A stretch of DNA of 64,000 bases, from contig LXQE01000096.1 in the NCBI GenBank assembly GCA_003326195.1, positions 40,520 to 104,519 of the forward strand, read 5' to 3'. Below the pieces are notes generated by a model. It ran no database searches, was not told the DNA's origin, and saw nothing but the letters and a program-made list of their open reading frames with translations. The stretch is from Nostoc punctiforme NIES-2108 (GTDB lineage: Bacteria; Cyanobacteriota; Cyanobacteriia; Cyanobacteriales; Nostocaceae). The translations under genes and the position numbers were made by a program. Below are positions 17,230 to 26,717 of the stretch, one piece after another; position 1 is the first letter of the stretch, and every line of letters starts with the position of its first letter.

Positions 17230-18102
17230 ATGCCATGTATTGTTAATCGCCGCGCTCAGTTTTCAGCAAGTCATCGTTATTGGTTGCCAGAACTGAGTGA
17301 AGCCGAGAATATTGAGAAATTTGGTGCTGGTACTAGATTTCCAGGGCACGGACATAACTATGTCTTATTTATCTCCCTAGCTGGGGAATTGGATGAATAT
17401 GGCATGGTGTTGAACTTGTCTGATGTGAAACACGTAATTAAACGGGAAGTTACCAGTCAATTGGACTTCTCTTATCTCAATGATGTGTGGGCAGAATTTC
17501 AACAAACTCTGCCTACCACGGAGAATATTGCACGGATTATCTGGCAACGGCTAGCACCTCATTTGCCTCTAGTCCGCGTGCAGTTATTTGAACATCCTGA
17601 ACTTTGGGCAGATTATATGGGAAACGCAATGGAAGCCTACCTCACCATCAGTACTCACTTTAGCGCCGCCCATCGGCTAGCTCATCCTAACCTCAGTAAC
17701 GAAGAAAACACTGAGATTTATGGTAAGTGCGCTCGTCCTAACGGTCACGGACACAACTACCATCTAGAAGTCACTGTCAAAGGTAAAATTGACCCACGTA
17801 CTGGCATGATTATTGATTTAGGTGCCCTGAATCAAGTGGTAGAAGATTATGTGTTAGAGCCATTCGATCACACATTTTTAAACAAAGATATTCCCTACTT
17901 TGCCGAAGTTGTACCTACTGCTGAAAATATCGCACTTTACATTAGTAATTTAGTGCGATCGCCTATTGAGGAATTGGGAGCTAAACTTTACAAAGTGAAA
18001 CTGATTGAAAGTCCCAATAACTCCTGTGAAATCTACTGTACGGAGTCTGAATCAGATTCAGCCAGTGCAGCCGTGAATCAGCCAGTATTCGCAGTGATTT
18101 AG
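17230..18102 (+). CDS. Tandem-domain 6-pyruvoyl/6-carboxy-tetrahydropterin synthase-like protein
   Basis: This 290-residue protein contains two complete PTPS/QueD domains in one chain. Domain 1 (about residues 4-125) has zinc-ligand histidines in SASHRYW and GHGHNY. Domain 2 (about 134-275) has SAAHRL and GKCARPNGHGHNY. The catalytic cysteine that precedes GHGHNY is present in domain 2 (GKCARP) but is Gly in domain 1 (GAGTRF). Both keep the TAENIA/TTENIA motif and a late acidic ligand-binding residue. Only domain 2 is therefore likely to be catalytic. Products could be 6-carboxytetrahydropterin (for queuosine) or a pterin. The normal family length is about 120-140 residues. Confidence 0.85.
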   Translation: MPCIVNRRAQFSASHRYWLPELSEAENIEKFGAGTRFPGHGHNYVLFISLAGELDEYGMVLNLSDVKHVIKREVTSQLDFSYLNDVWAEFQQTLPTTENIARIIWQRLAPHLPLVRVQLFEHPELWADYMGNAMEAYLTISTHFSAAHRLAHPNLSNEENTEIYGKCARPNGHGHNYHLEVTVKGKIDPRTGMIIDLGALNQVVEDYVLEPFDHTFLNKDIPYFAEVVPTAENIALYISNLVRSPIEELGAKLYKVKLIESPNNSCEIYCTESESDSASAAVNQPVFAVI

Positions 18103-18164
18103 GTAATTGTAAATTTAGGCATAGGACATAGGGAATTTATCTCATCCCAATGCCCAATGCCCAA

Positions 18165-18722
18165 CTAAAAAAGTTTACTCACTAAGCAGTTAAAACCAGG
18201 TAGCAAAGGACTTGTCAATTCATCTTGACTAAATAAAGTAGCTGCTAACTTTAATACAGCCTGTTCGCGTCGAAAAACTTCAACTTTCTTTTGTACAGAA
18301 TCGCAAATCCAATATTCCTGAACCCCTTGCACCGAGTACAGCTTTAGCTTTGTTTCCCTGTCACGTTTCTCGTTTTTTTCGCCAGGTGACAAAACCTCTA
18401 CTACTAATTCCGGTGCGCCCGTGAGATGTCCAACTTCATCTAGTAAGTTTTTTAAGCGTTCATGACTTGCCCATACCACATCAGGGATCACATTGTCAGA
18501 ATCTGAGAAAATAATTCCAGGTGCGATCGCAGCTTTACCTAAACCAGTTTCATCTGACCAATTGTTAAGAACTGTAACAATCCTGCCGCAGCTCGTTTGA
18601 TGATCCCAACTAGGTGATTTAGTCACAAATAGTTCTCCATCAATAATCTCATAGCGATTTCTGCGATCGCTAGCAAATAGCTCTAGATCAGCAGTGGTCC
18701 AACGCACTGGAGTTGTTTGCAT
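18165..18722 (-). CDS. Uma2-family (DUF820) putative endonuclease
   Basis: This 185-residue protein belongs to the large cyanobacterial DUF820/Uma2 family of PD-(D/E)XK-like nucleases. The motifs are YEIIDGELFV near the N-terminus, PDVVWASHERL, and the catalytic-core pattern ELVVEVLSPGEKNEKRDRETKLKLY, then VQEYWICD. Members occur in dozens of copies per genome, and their role is not established. It is monocistronic and lies just upstream of the PrsW-like gene's 3' end on the same strand. Confidence 0.9.
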   Translation of the reverse strand: MQTTPVRWTTADLELFASDRRNRYEIIDGELFVTKSPSWDHQTSCGRIVTVLNNWSDETGLGKAAIAPGIIFSDSDNVIPDVVWASHERLKNLLDEVGHLTGAPELVVEVLSPGEKNEKRDRETKLKLYSVQGVQEYWICDSVQKKVEVFRREQAVLKLAATLFSQDELTSPLLPGFNCLVSKLF

Positions 18723-18754
18723 AGAAACCCCCTAGCCTTTTCCTAAATCATATT

Positions 18755-19750
18755 TTAAAAATACCGACGACGGGCGGAATGTCGCAAATAGCGATAAATG
18801 CCCCACGCTAAAACTCCAAAAAAGAGATTTAGTAAAAAACGACTAAATATAAACCACAAAATATAAGTGTCAAAAAACTTTGACGGACTCAAAGGACTAA
18901 TTTTCCTAACTAAGAGAAACAGCCCAAAAATAGCATTTCCACCCAGCACGAGGGCAAACAGCACTAAACTCCTCTGCCAGTAACGGCGCTGGATTGTACG
19001 GTCTGAAATCAAGGTAATTACAGGTTTACCTTGCACTTTTCGCAGTAATTGTTCCAGCCGCCAAAACATCCACAACAGAAACGGAAATAAACCGTAACTT
19101 AAAAAAAGTAAGGGTAATGAATAACCCCAAGCACTAGATAGGACATTAACTAGCGCATGACAGATGACAGAATTTAGCCAAGCCCTAAAAATAAACTTTT
19201 TATCTCGATTTAAACGATTTTTAGAGGAGATATAGGTTCCTAATGCATATCCCCAAGGCGCAGAGAACATAGCATGGACTGGCGTGCCGATAGTACGTTC
19301 AAAAACTGATGCTGTACCGTGAAAAAAGTAAATCCAGTTCTCTTCAGCAGTGAATCCAAGGGAAACGGCGATCGCGAATAGGAAAACGCTAGAGTGAAGT
19401 AATCGATACTTGCGTTGCAGATAGTAAGTTGGGATAACAACCGCAGCCAACTTGCAGCCTTCTTCAATTGGGCCTATTTCCACAAGTTGCCGTAAGGCTG
19501 TACCAAGAAGCGTAGATGCGAAGCAGCTTGTCGCCAGACATCGCTTAATCTGATGCCAGTCTACGAAAGAGTTCGCTACAATTTCAAAATCCCATTCAAG
19601 TTTAAGAGCTAAAAAACCAGATATTGCCCCAATGATAAAGAACATCAGTAACTTTAACAGAGGTGGGGCAAATGGCATCCGACAGTAGTAGTAGCCTAGC
19701 AGCAGCAAGGGTGGTATTGCTGCCCACAACAGTAGAGATAAATCAACCAC
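18755..19750 (-). CDS. PrsW-family intramembrane metalloprotease
   Basis: This 331-residue polytopic membrane protein carries the PrsW/M82 motifs: EEGCK (EExxK, about residue 90), FTAEE (FxxxE, about 130), HAMFSAPWGY (about 158) and CHALVNVL (about 195), where the usual Asp is Asn. Eight or more hydrophobic segments are visible. PrsW cleaves anti-sigma factors in Bacillus; the target here is unknown. The GTG start at 19750 overlaps the end of the upstream methyltransferase gene by 8 bp, so the two are coupled. Confidence 0.8.
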   Translation of the reverse strand: MVDLSLLLWAAIPPLLLLGYYYCRMPFAPPLLKLLMFFIIGAISGFLALKLEWDFEIVANSFVDWHQIKRCLATSCFASTLLGTALRQLVEIGPIEEGCKLAAVVIPTYYLQRKYRLLHSSVFLFAIAVSLGFTAEENWIYFFHGTASVFERTIGTPVHAMFSAPWGYALGTYISSKNRLNRDKKFIFRAWLNSVICHALVNVLSSAWGYSLPLLFLSYGLFPFLLWMFWRLEQLLRKVQGKPVITLISDRTIQRRYWQRSLVLFALVLGGNAIFGLFLLVRKISPLSPSKFFDTYILWFIFSRFLLNLFFGVLAWGIYRYLRHSARRRYF

Positions 19751-20663
19751 TCACCTGAGCGATCGCTGTACGGTGACGGTGGGTATTGTTAGCGATCATG
19801 GGAGTTTGGAAATCCGCTTCAACAATAGCTTGCTCAATGTCCAAAGCAAAATATTCATCTAAATACGGTTCAGTACTTTTGAGCAAAGTCAAAATGTAGG
19901 CTGGCATTTTCTTGTAAACTTCAGATTTGGGATTCATATCCATGATTGCCAAGTAGCCACCCGGACGCAAAACGCGCCGCACTTCAGCTAAAATCTGTCG
20001 GGTTGCTGATTGGGGTAATTCGTGGCACATCAGGAAAATAGAAACTAAATCAAACGAGGCATCAGGTAGCCCGGTAGATTCTGCTTGGGCATGAAGCCAG
20101 TTAATTTTAGCTTGACGTTTTTGGGCGCGGTAATTGGCAACTGCTAAAAAATAGGGAGATAAGTCTAACCCTGTAATTTTGGCATGAGGATAAATTTCTT
20201 GCATGGTAAATGTACTCAAACCCACACCACAGGCCAAATCTAGGATGTCTTGGGGTTGATTGGGGATTTGCGCTTTGAGGATATCATGGTAACTTTGGCG
20301 CAGTTTAGCATCTCCTTCTGCTCCAGCATCTTGCCAAATTCCAGCATGGACAGTACGAGCAGCAACTTCTAACTCGCAAGCAGCTTTCCAACTGAGGTTT
20401 CCACCTTCGTAGGCATGAAATGACCGCAAATAGTATTCTGGGTAGGAAAGCTGAGGATTTTGTACTTGAGCTAGATCGTCCTTCCAATCACGCGCTTGTA
20501 ATGTTTCGACTTCTTGCGTCCAAGGCACACCAATTCTCTCGGCACGTTTAATCATCATTTGTCTAGCTTGATGCTTGGCTAGGTTAGCTAAAGGCTGGAT
20601 TGCCAGTATGCCATTTACCAAGCGGGAAGCTAAACCAGGATTAGTGTTTACAGCAGCAGTCAT
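19743..20663 (-). CDS. Class I SAM-dependent methyltransferase
   Basis: This 306-residue protein has an unrecognised helical N-terminal part (1-125) followed by a Rossmann methyltransferase domain. Motif I is ILDLACGVGLSTF (about residue 140), motif II is ITGLDLSPYFLAVA, and later motifs are FDLVSIFLMCHELP and VLRPGGYLAIMDMNP. The last part resembles ubiquinone/menaquinone-type and small-molecule methyltransferases. The acceptor is unknown. It overlaps the PrsW-like gene by 8 bp, which suggests a joint membrane-related role. Confidence 0.82.
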   Translation of the reverse strand: MTAAVNTNPGLASRLVNGILAIQPLANLAKHQARQMMIKRAERIGVPWTQEVETLQARDWKDDLAQVQNPQLSYPEYYLRSFHAYEGGNLSWKAACELEVAARTVHAGIWQDAGAEGDAKLRQSYHDILKAQIPNQPQDILDLACGVGLSTFTMQEIYPHAKITGLDLSPYFLAVANYRAQKRQAKINWLHAQAESTGLPDASFDLVSIFLMCHELPQSATRQILAEVRRVLRPGGYLAIMDMNPKSEVYKKMPAYILTLLKSTEPYLDEYFALDIEQAIVEADFQTPMIANNTHRHRTAIAQVSG

Positions 20664-20761
20664 AAATCAGTTTGCATTTAACAGCCTTTTCTACTTATGA
20701 CATAGTTGCTGGAGGCCAGTCTAGATGCAAATTGAAAAACATTCTGGGGAATGGGGAGTGA

Positions 20762-20890
20762 AGAAGGGAATAGGTTACAGGTTACAGGTTATAGGGTAAA
20801 GGTTATTCTCTATCATCTGTAACCTAAAACAGTTTCCCCATCTCGCATCCAAAAGGTTATTCCCTATCACCTGTAACCTGTCACCTAATC
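20762..20890. repeat. AGGTTAC heptamer repeats in inverted arrangement
   Basis: Direct AGGTTAC/AGGTTAT heptamers at about 20773-20805 are followed by their inverted counterparts (GTAACCT) at about 20820-20885. The tracts can form a long imperfect hairpin next to the end of the DUF3352 gene and may act as its terminator. Confidence 0.6.
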
Positions 20891-20905
20891 CCCATGCCCC
20901 ATTCC

Positions 20906-22582
20906 CTATTTTGCAGTAGGCTTGAGAGCTAACAACACCTCTAATTCACTGGTGGATTTATCTGGGCTAATAGCGGTAAAACCAAGACCACGAATGGAAT
21001 TTAGGATGGTGATAGTATCGGCGTTAGATGATACAAAACTATTGATCAGGGGCACAGTTTTAGTTTTATCCATATCCAGGTAGAAATAGCCGCCGTTAGG
21101 CTTTTGCAAAGAACCAGTCACAGCTTTGAAGGCGTCGCTAGTGTCGAGAGATGGATTTTTGCGATCGCTAATTGCGTCAGCAATTGGGCCACCAAGAGCT
21201 AAAAATACAGTATCTTGATCCAGCCAACCATGTGCTAATAAAGCTCCTTGTTGAGGTATTTGCCATTCAGTTACGTTTTTACCACCGATATTTCTGTTGG
21301 CGACGTTGATTCGTTGGGTTTTTGCAAAAGTATCCAATTTTGTCAAGGTAGCTTCGGCAGTTTTGCGATCACTAGTATCAAATACTAAAGCACCTCCAAA
21401 ACCAACACTCGCTAATACCCCTTGATTTGATGGAATCGCACCAAAACCGAATTCCCCATTCATCCAGCCAAAAATATCCTTATCTAGGTCTATATTGACA
21501 GATTTCAGTTGTCCTCGCGCTTGTTCCAGAGCTTGCTTCATTTCTGGATAATCTTTTGATTGTTCTACTAGCACTTCCCAACCACGGCTGATGCCATTTC
21601 CGCTAATCAGAGCAAAGGTATCAGCAGGAAATTGCCCGACTATATTCCCAGGACTTGATTGATACTGAAATTTATTTAATTGCGGATCTAAATTAGCGAT
21701 CGCTTTTACCCGCACTCCCGCGTCATCAACACCAACACCCGCTACCACAGATTTTATCTGCTTCAGTTGCGTCAGGGTTTGTGGGGGTAACTGCTTTGCC
21801 TGCGGATTTCCAGCAGTTAATTGCTGTATCATTTCGGCATAGTCTGGTACATAAACTTGAGCGAGGCTGTTTTTAACATTCACTCCTTTAAGAATGCTGC
21901 TAGCACCTTCTTTACTGGCAAAAGAAGACTGTCCCTTAAACGTGTCAATAGCTTTTTCTACAGCTTGCTTTTCGGGGGCTAACACCAACTGACTATCATT
22001 TAAAACTACGCTATACGTCGGCTTGCCATTTTGTGTAGTTTCGACAATTTTTTGACCTTGATAGTCAGATTCCTGTAATTTCACCCCTTTTTGTGACTTC
22101 AATTTGTTAGCAAAATTTAACGCACTAAGTTTGTCCTTGATTCCCACCACTATCAAGATATTCGATTCCTGCTGTAGATTTGTTGGTATATTAGGTGCCC
22201 CAGAGGGCACTTTTAACTGTGCCGGTTTTACAGGATTTGGTGGCAGTACAGCAATCATCACACTACCAGCCCAAGGCTTTATGTCTTTTTCATAAGAAAC
22301 GTTACTGTCACTGAAAATTTGCTTATTGAAATCTTCCAGACCTTTTGCCACTAACTTTTGTGCTTCTGGAGTGCCAAACTGCTGTAATTTTGCCCAGGCT
22401 TCAGAGTCAGTAGTAATGTAAGTTGCCATCAGTGCTGTTGAAGGTACTACTTTAGCACTGCCTAGAGCGTCTGAACTACCTCCTGGTGAGCCTTTGAAGT
22501 ACATATAAGCCGCTATACTTCCAACGACAACGACAGCAGCACCAACAGCAGGAATGAGAAATTTTGATTTACTTTCAGGCAT
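20906..22582 (-). CDS. DUF3352-type membrane-anchored protein
   Basis: This 558-residue protein has one N-terminal transmembrane segment (FLIPAVGAAVVVVGSIAAYMYF) and a large exported region. The repeated patterns SALNFANKLKSQKGVKLQESDYQGQKI, LVLAPEKQAVEKAIDTFKGQSS and QYQSSPGNIVGQFPADTFALISGNG are those I associate with DUF3352 proteins of cyanobacteria. They recall a duplicated alpha/beta domain. No catalytic residues are recognisable. It is monocistronic with a 1-kb gap upstream. The function is unknown. Confidence 0.78.
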   Translation of the reverse strand: MPESKSKFLIPAVGAAVVVVGSIAAYMYFKGSPGGSSDALGSAKVVPSTALMATYITTDSEAWAKLQQFGTPEAQKLVAKGLEDFNKQIFSDSNVSYEKDIKPWAGSVMIAVLPPNPVKPAQLKVPSGAPNIPTNLQQESNILIVVGIKDKLSALNFANKLKSQKGVKLQESDYQGQKIVETTQNGKPTYSVVLNDSQLVLAPEKQAVEKAIDTFKGQSSFASKEGASSILKGVNVKNSLAQVYVPDYAEMIQQLTAGNPQAKQLPPQTLTQLKQIKSVVAGVGVDDAGVRVKAIANLDPQLNKFQYQSSPGNIVGQFPADTFALISGNGISRGWEVLVEQSKDYPEMKQALEQARGQLKSVNIDLDKDIFGWMNGEFGFGAIPSNQGVLASVGFGGALVFDTSDRKTAEATLTKLDTFAKTQRINVANRNIGGKNVTEWQIPQQGALLAHGWLDQDTVFLALGGPIADAISDRKNPSLDTSDAFKAVTGSLQKPNGGYFYLDMDKTKTVPLINSFVSSNADTITILNSIRGLGFTAISPDKSTSELEVLLALKPTAK

Positions 22583-22884
22583 TTTGTTATCCTCTTTTGC
22601 TCAGATTGTCACCGAGATTTATACAAGTGTCACTGTAGAGTTTTCGGATTTATAATATTTCCGCTAATCCATCGCTAGACTAACCCATGACAAAAGGATT
22701 CAGCCGCATACTTGTTGGCAAGCTGCACGTCTACCCCCTACTCAAAGAAAATTGTTGCTTTTGACATCCATGATGAATTGGATATTAATAATAAAAATTC
22801 TCAGTTAACTGTCATGTCTCAATCAGCAAACATCCAACTTAAAAGTGATTTTTCACTATAAATGGGTTTTTGCAAATTAAATAC

Positions 22885-22986
22885 ATAGCAATCCTATCTG
22901 ATTTGTAAAAATTGCAAGGCTGAGATTCCCGACTTCTCTTATGAAGTTGAGAATCTGATTGTTTACGAATGATTTCAGATTGCTAT
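22885..22986. mobile_element. MITE-like inverted repeat
   Basis: A 102-bp segment begins ATAGCAATCCTATCTGATTT and ends with the imperfect complement (TTTACGAATGATTTCAGATTGCTAT). An inner hairpin AGATTCCCGACTTC / GAAGTTGAGAATCT fills its centre. The arrangement is that of a small non-autonomous transposable element or interspersed palindrome. No transposase or clear target-site duplication is visible. Confidence 0.45.
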
Positions 22987-23222
22987 AGCACTTGGATCTC
23001 CCAGTCCATCTATACAGCAAACAAGCTAGCGATCGCCCGCCGATTTGTTAAAGAAGTTAAGAAGATTTGGGAAGCGCAAAATCAATCTACAAGCGTACTC
23101 TCTGAGCGACTTTGACAGGTACTCGCCAGTATGGGAGTTTTTACGGAGACAGAAATCGATTATTTTACTCTTACCCAACTGGTACCCTGCATTTAGTTTC
23201 AACTCCAGTTGGTATTTACTGA
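22984..23222 (+). pseudogene. Decayed coding remnant with a frameshift
   Basis: Directly after the MITE-like repeat one frame reads LAIARRFVKEVKKIWEAQ and continues as NQSTSVLSERL to a stop at 23113-23115. The overlapping frame, shifted by one base, continues as TGTRQYGSFYGDRNRLFYSY and ends PTGTLHLVSTPVGIY at 23220-23222. Together they look like the C-terminal 80 residues of one protein broken by a single-base change, with the N-terminus missing. I do not recognise the family. It could be chance. Confidence 0.3.
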
Positions 23223-23666
23223 TAAAATTAGTAATCCTATAAATTAGCGGTCTAAAATTACTCTCAAAAATACTTCAATCAGATGAGGAGCGAATTTGTA
23301 AATGATATGCTGTTCATTTTAAACAGAGTAGCGTGTTTAGCAGCAAGCTATCCTAAGTTATAAAAATAATTAGGAGTATTTGTACTTAATGAGAATCTAT
23401 AGAGGTACAAGAGACTCTTGACTCAATGCCCAAAAAGTGCAGAACATCAGGAAAAGTAAATGCGGCAGGGATATAGAAAAAATCTCAGGATCGGTAGCCG
23501 ATCTTCGGAAGTTCGGGTGAGATTAATTTCAATCTCCCAATCCCAAAGGGGAGTTCTCACCTCCATAATGCCCTGTTGATTTGGGAAATACATCAAACAC
23601 CGCTATTTTACTTAACTACATCCAACCAAGCCAGACTTTTCAGGATTACAAGGTCAGTAAGCATCA
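23223..23666 (+). other. pepN leader region with possible RNA structure
   Basis: Upstream of the aminopeptidase, 23488-23575 has several mutually exclusive pairings: AATCTCA with TGAGATT, ATCGG with CCGAT, GAGATT with AATCTC, and GGTGAGA with TCTCACC. This could be an attenuator or small RNA, but it has no terminator-like T run and matches no riboswitch known to me. Nothing else is seen in the gap. Confidence 0.35.
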
Positions 23667-26288
23667 ATGTCGCAGTCTTATTTTGATACAGATAATAACG
23701 GACACAAACCTTTTGAGTTACCGGGAGCAAGACCACACTACAACCCCGATCGCCCCGGACAGGTAGAGCATATTTTTCTCGATCTCAGCTTGGATATTCC
23801 CAAGCAAAGCTATCAGGGCAGTTGTAGCATTCGCCTCTTGCCAATCCGTAATGGTATTGATCGTTTGACTTTGGATGCTGTCAACCTAAATATTGAGTCT
23901 GTGCAGGTGGACGAAGTGCCACAAAATTTTGACTATGACGGGGAACAGCTTTCTATTCAACTTTCTCAGGCAACCCAGATTGGTAAACGCTTGCTGATTG
24001 CGATCGCCTACTCGGTGGCAAAACCGCAACGCGGTATTTATTTTATTCAACCAGATAAGCACTACCCAAACAAGCCTACTCAAGTTTGGACTCAAGGCGA
24101 AGACGAAGACTCTCGCTTTTGGTTCCCCTGCTTTGACTATCCAGGACAACTATCTACCTCGGAAATTCGCGTCCGCGTTCCCAACCCTCTCGTGGCCATT
24201 TCCAACGGCGAATTAATCGACACCACAGAAGATGGTGATTACAAAGTCTATCATTGGTTACAGCAACAAGTTCATCCTACCTACTTGATGACTTTAGCAG
24301 TAGGTGATTTTGCTGAAATTCGAGATGAGTGGAACGGTAAAGCTGTCACCTACTATGTAGAAAAGGGACGGGAGGAAGATGCTAAACGCAGCATGGAAAA
24401 AACTCCCCGAATGATCGAATTTTTGAGCCAAAAGTATGGTTATCCATATCCTTTTCCGAAATACGCCCAAGTTTGCGTCGATGACTTCATCTTTGGCGGC
24501 ATGGAAAACACTTCCACAACACTGTTAACAGACAGATGTTTGCTGGATGAACGTGCCGCCTTAGATAACCGCAACACTGAAAGTTTAGTCGTCCACGAAC
24601 TCGCGCACCAGTGGTTTGGTGATTTGGTGGTGATTAAGCATTGGTCTCATGCTTGGATTAAAGAAGGGATGGCTTCTTACTCTGAGGTGATGTGGACAGA
24701 ACAAGAATATAGTTTAGAAGAAGCAGCTTACTATCGTTTATTAGAAGCTCGTCGTTACTTAAGCGAAGATAGCAGTCGTTATCGCCGTCCAATGGTAACG
24801 CACGTTTACCGAGAAGCTATTGAACTTTACGATCGCCACATCTACGAAAAAGGATCTTGTGTCTATCACATGATTCGGTCCCAATTGGGAGATGAGTTGT
24901 TTTGGCAGGCAATTCAAACATTTGTCCAAGATAATGCCCACAAAACCGTAGAAACAGTAGACTTACTCAGGGCGATTGAAAAGGCAACTGGACGTAATCT
25001 TTTGTTTCTGTTTGACCAATACGTTTATCGTGGTGGTCATCCCGATTTTAAAGTAGCTTACTCTTGGGATGGAGATGCTAATTTAGCAAAAATTACAGTC
25101 ACTCAAACCCAAGCTGATGAAGGTAAAAATAGCAGTAAGGATTTGTTTGATTTAAAAATACCTATTGGTTTTGGCTATACCCAACAGGAAGAAGTCGGGA
25201 GTAATGGAAAACTCAGTACTTCATTCTCAGCACTCAAAACTTTCACCGTCCGGGTGAATGAACGGGAACAAAGCTTCTACTTTCCTCTAGAAAATAAACC
25301 CCAATTTATCAGCTTTGATGTTGGAAATAATTATCTAAAAACAGTAGCTTTAGAATATCCAATCGCGGAGTTAAAAGCACAGTTAGAATTTGATCCTGAC
25401 CCGATTTCGCGTAGTTATGCAGCAGCAGCTTTGGCGAAAAAAGGTGGGTTAGAAGCTATCATTGCACTGTCTGCATCGCTAAAAAATGACCCATTGTGGG
25501 GTGTGCGGGTGGAAGTGGCAAAACAACTAGCCCAAATCAATTTAGATCAAGCCTTTGATGGCTTAAATGCTGGGTTAAAAGATAAAAATGCTTATGTGCG
25601 ACGAGCTGTAGTGGAAGCACTTACTGAATTCAAAACTGCTGAAAGCTATAAAGTTGTGAGAGGGTTAGTGCAAAAGGGCGATCCCAGTTATTACGTGGAA
25701 GCAGCAGCTTCTCGTGTGATCGGGGCGATCGCCTCATCAAACTTGGAAGAAAAACCCAAGGAAGACAAGGTATTAAAGCTGCTGAAAGGCGTTTTAGAAG
25801 AAAAGGCGGGTTGGAATGAAGTCGTGCGGAGTGGGGCGATCGCCGGTTTAGCTGAATTCAAAACTTCGGAAGCAGCTTTAAATCTGCTAATCGAATACAC
25901 TAAACTCGGTGTACCACAACCCCTACGTTTAGCCACAATTCGCGCTTTAGGAAAGATTTCCATAGGTCAAAGTCCGGCTAATTTGGAGCGGATTTTAGAA
26001 AAATTAACAGAACTAGCCAAAGAAAGCTTCTTTTTAACACAAGTGTCGGTAGCAGCAGCATTAGGACAAATGGAAACACCTAAAGCAGTGGGGATTTTGC
26101 GATCGCTAGCTGAACAAACAGCTGATGGGCGTGTACGTCGCTCTGCTGAAGAAGAAATTTCCAAGGTGCAAAAGAACATTGGTTCAGAAAAAACCCTGCG
26201 TCAATTGCGGGAAGATTTCGACCAACTTAAACAACAAAACCAGGAATTGAGAAGCCGTTTAGAAAACTTGGAGGCTAAATCTAAATAG
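23667..26288 (+). CDS. pepN: M1-family aminopeptidase with HEAT repeats
   Basis: This 873-residue zinc aminopeptidase has the exopeptidase motif GGMENTSTT (about residue 278), the zinc motif HELAHQWFGD (310-319) and the third ligand in KEGMASYSEVMW (about 333). After the catalytic and beta-sandwich domains the C-terminal third (about 560-830) is a stack of HEAT-like repeats (GGLEAIIALSASLKNDPLWGVR, AYVRRAVVEALTEFKT). A short coiled coil ends the chain (LREDFDQLKQQNQELRSRLENLEAK). The HEAT tail is characteristic of the cyanobacterial M1 subgroup. It trims N-terminal residues from peptides in the cytoplasm. It is monocistronic with a terminator at 26440. Confidence 0.92.
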   Translation: MSQSYFDTDNNGHKPFELPGARPHYNPDRPGQVEHIFLDLSLDIPKQSYQGSCSIRLLPIRNGIDRLTLDAVNLNIESVQVDEVPQNFDYDGEQLSIQLSQATQIGKRLLIAIAYSVAKPQRGIYFIQPDKHYPNKPTQVWTQGEDEDSRFWFPCFDYPGQLSTSEIRVRVPNPLVAISNGELIDTTEDGDYKVYHWLQQQVHPTYLMTLAVGDFAEIRDEWNGKAVTYYVEKGREEDAKRSMEKTPRMIEFLSQKYGYPYPFPKYAQVCVDDFIFGGMENTSTTLLTDRCLLDERAALDNRNTESLVVHELAHQWFGDLVVIKHWSHAWIKEGMASYSEVMWTEQEYSLEEAAYYRLLEARRYLSEDSSRYRRPMVTHVYREAIELYDRHIYEKGSCVYHMIRSQLGDELFWQAIQTFVQDNAHKTVETVDLLRAIEKATGRNLLFLFDQYVYRGGHPDFKVAYSWDGDANLAKITVTQTQADEGKNSSKDLFDLKIPIGFGYTQQEEVGSNGKLSTSFSALKTFTVRVNEREQSFYFPLENKPQFISFDVGNNYLKTVALEYPIAELKAQLEFDPDPISRSYAAAALAKKGGLEAIIALSASLKNDPLWGVRVEVAKQLAQINLDQAFDGLNAGLKDKNAYVRRAVVEALTEFKTAESYKVVRGLVQKGDPSYYVEAAASRVIGAIASSNLEEKPKEDKVLKLLKGVLEEKAGWNEVVRSGAIAGLAEFKTSEAALNLLIEYTKLGVPQPLRLATIRALGKISIGQSPANLERILEKLTELAKESFFLTQVSVAAALGQMETPKAVGILRSLAEQTADGRVRRSAEEEISKVQKNIGSEKTLRQLREDFDQLKQQNQELRSRLENLEAKSK

Positions 26289-26439
26289 CACTACATGACA
26301 ATTAAAAGCAGGTAATTGGTAATTGTGGCAAAGCTATTAACAATTACCAAGGTTTTAGTTGATACTGTAATTTTATTGTGGACACATAAAATATTTTATT
26401 TTCCACTTAAATCACAGGTATAAATAAACATAGTATCAA

Positions 26440-26474
26440 GATCCCCGGCTTCTAACATAAGTCGGGGATCTTTA
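26440..26474 (+). terminator. pepN terminator
   Basis: GATCCCCGGCTT (26440-26451) pairs with AAGTCGGGGATC (26459-26470) with one G-T pair, followed by TTTA. The remainder of 26289-26717 is AT-rich, with a short inverted repeat GGTAATTGGTAATTG / CAATTACC at about 26311-26350. Confidence 0.8.
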
Positions 26475-26717
26475 TGTTGTAAGCGGTTACTGAGTTTCAA
26501 TTTGCATATATAGGTACATATTTATATTTTTATAAAAAATGGTTAAGAAAAGATAAAATCATCTAAAAGTTGGATAAGTAGTTGTAGTTTTATAAAGTAT
26601 AATTAAGAAAAAGATAAACAAATCTAGGCAGTAACAGATGCTAAAATCGCCTCGAACACTATCCCCAAAGGGTAGAGTTCTAGTTGTTTTAGATAAAAGG
26701 CTACTGCTATCCTGAAC

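Noticed and set aside
23045..23242. 65-codon frame upstream of pepN
   Set aside because: The two other frames over the same DNA read more like protein and are better explained as a frameshifted remnant; this frame looks like their shadow.
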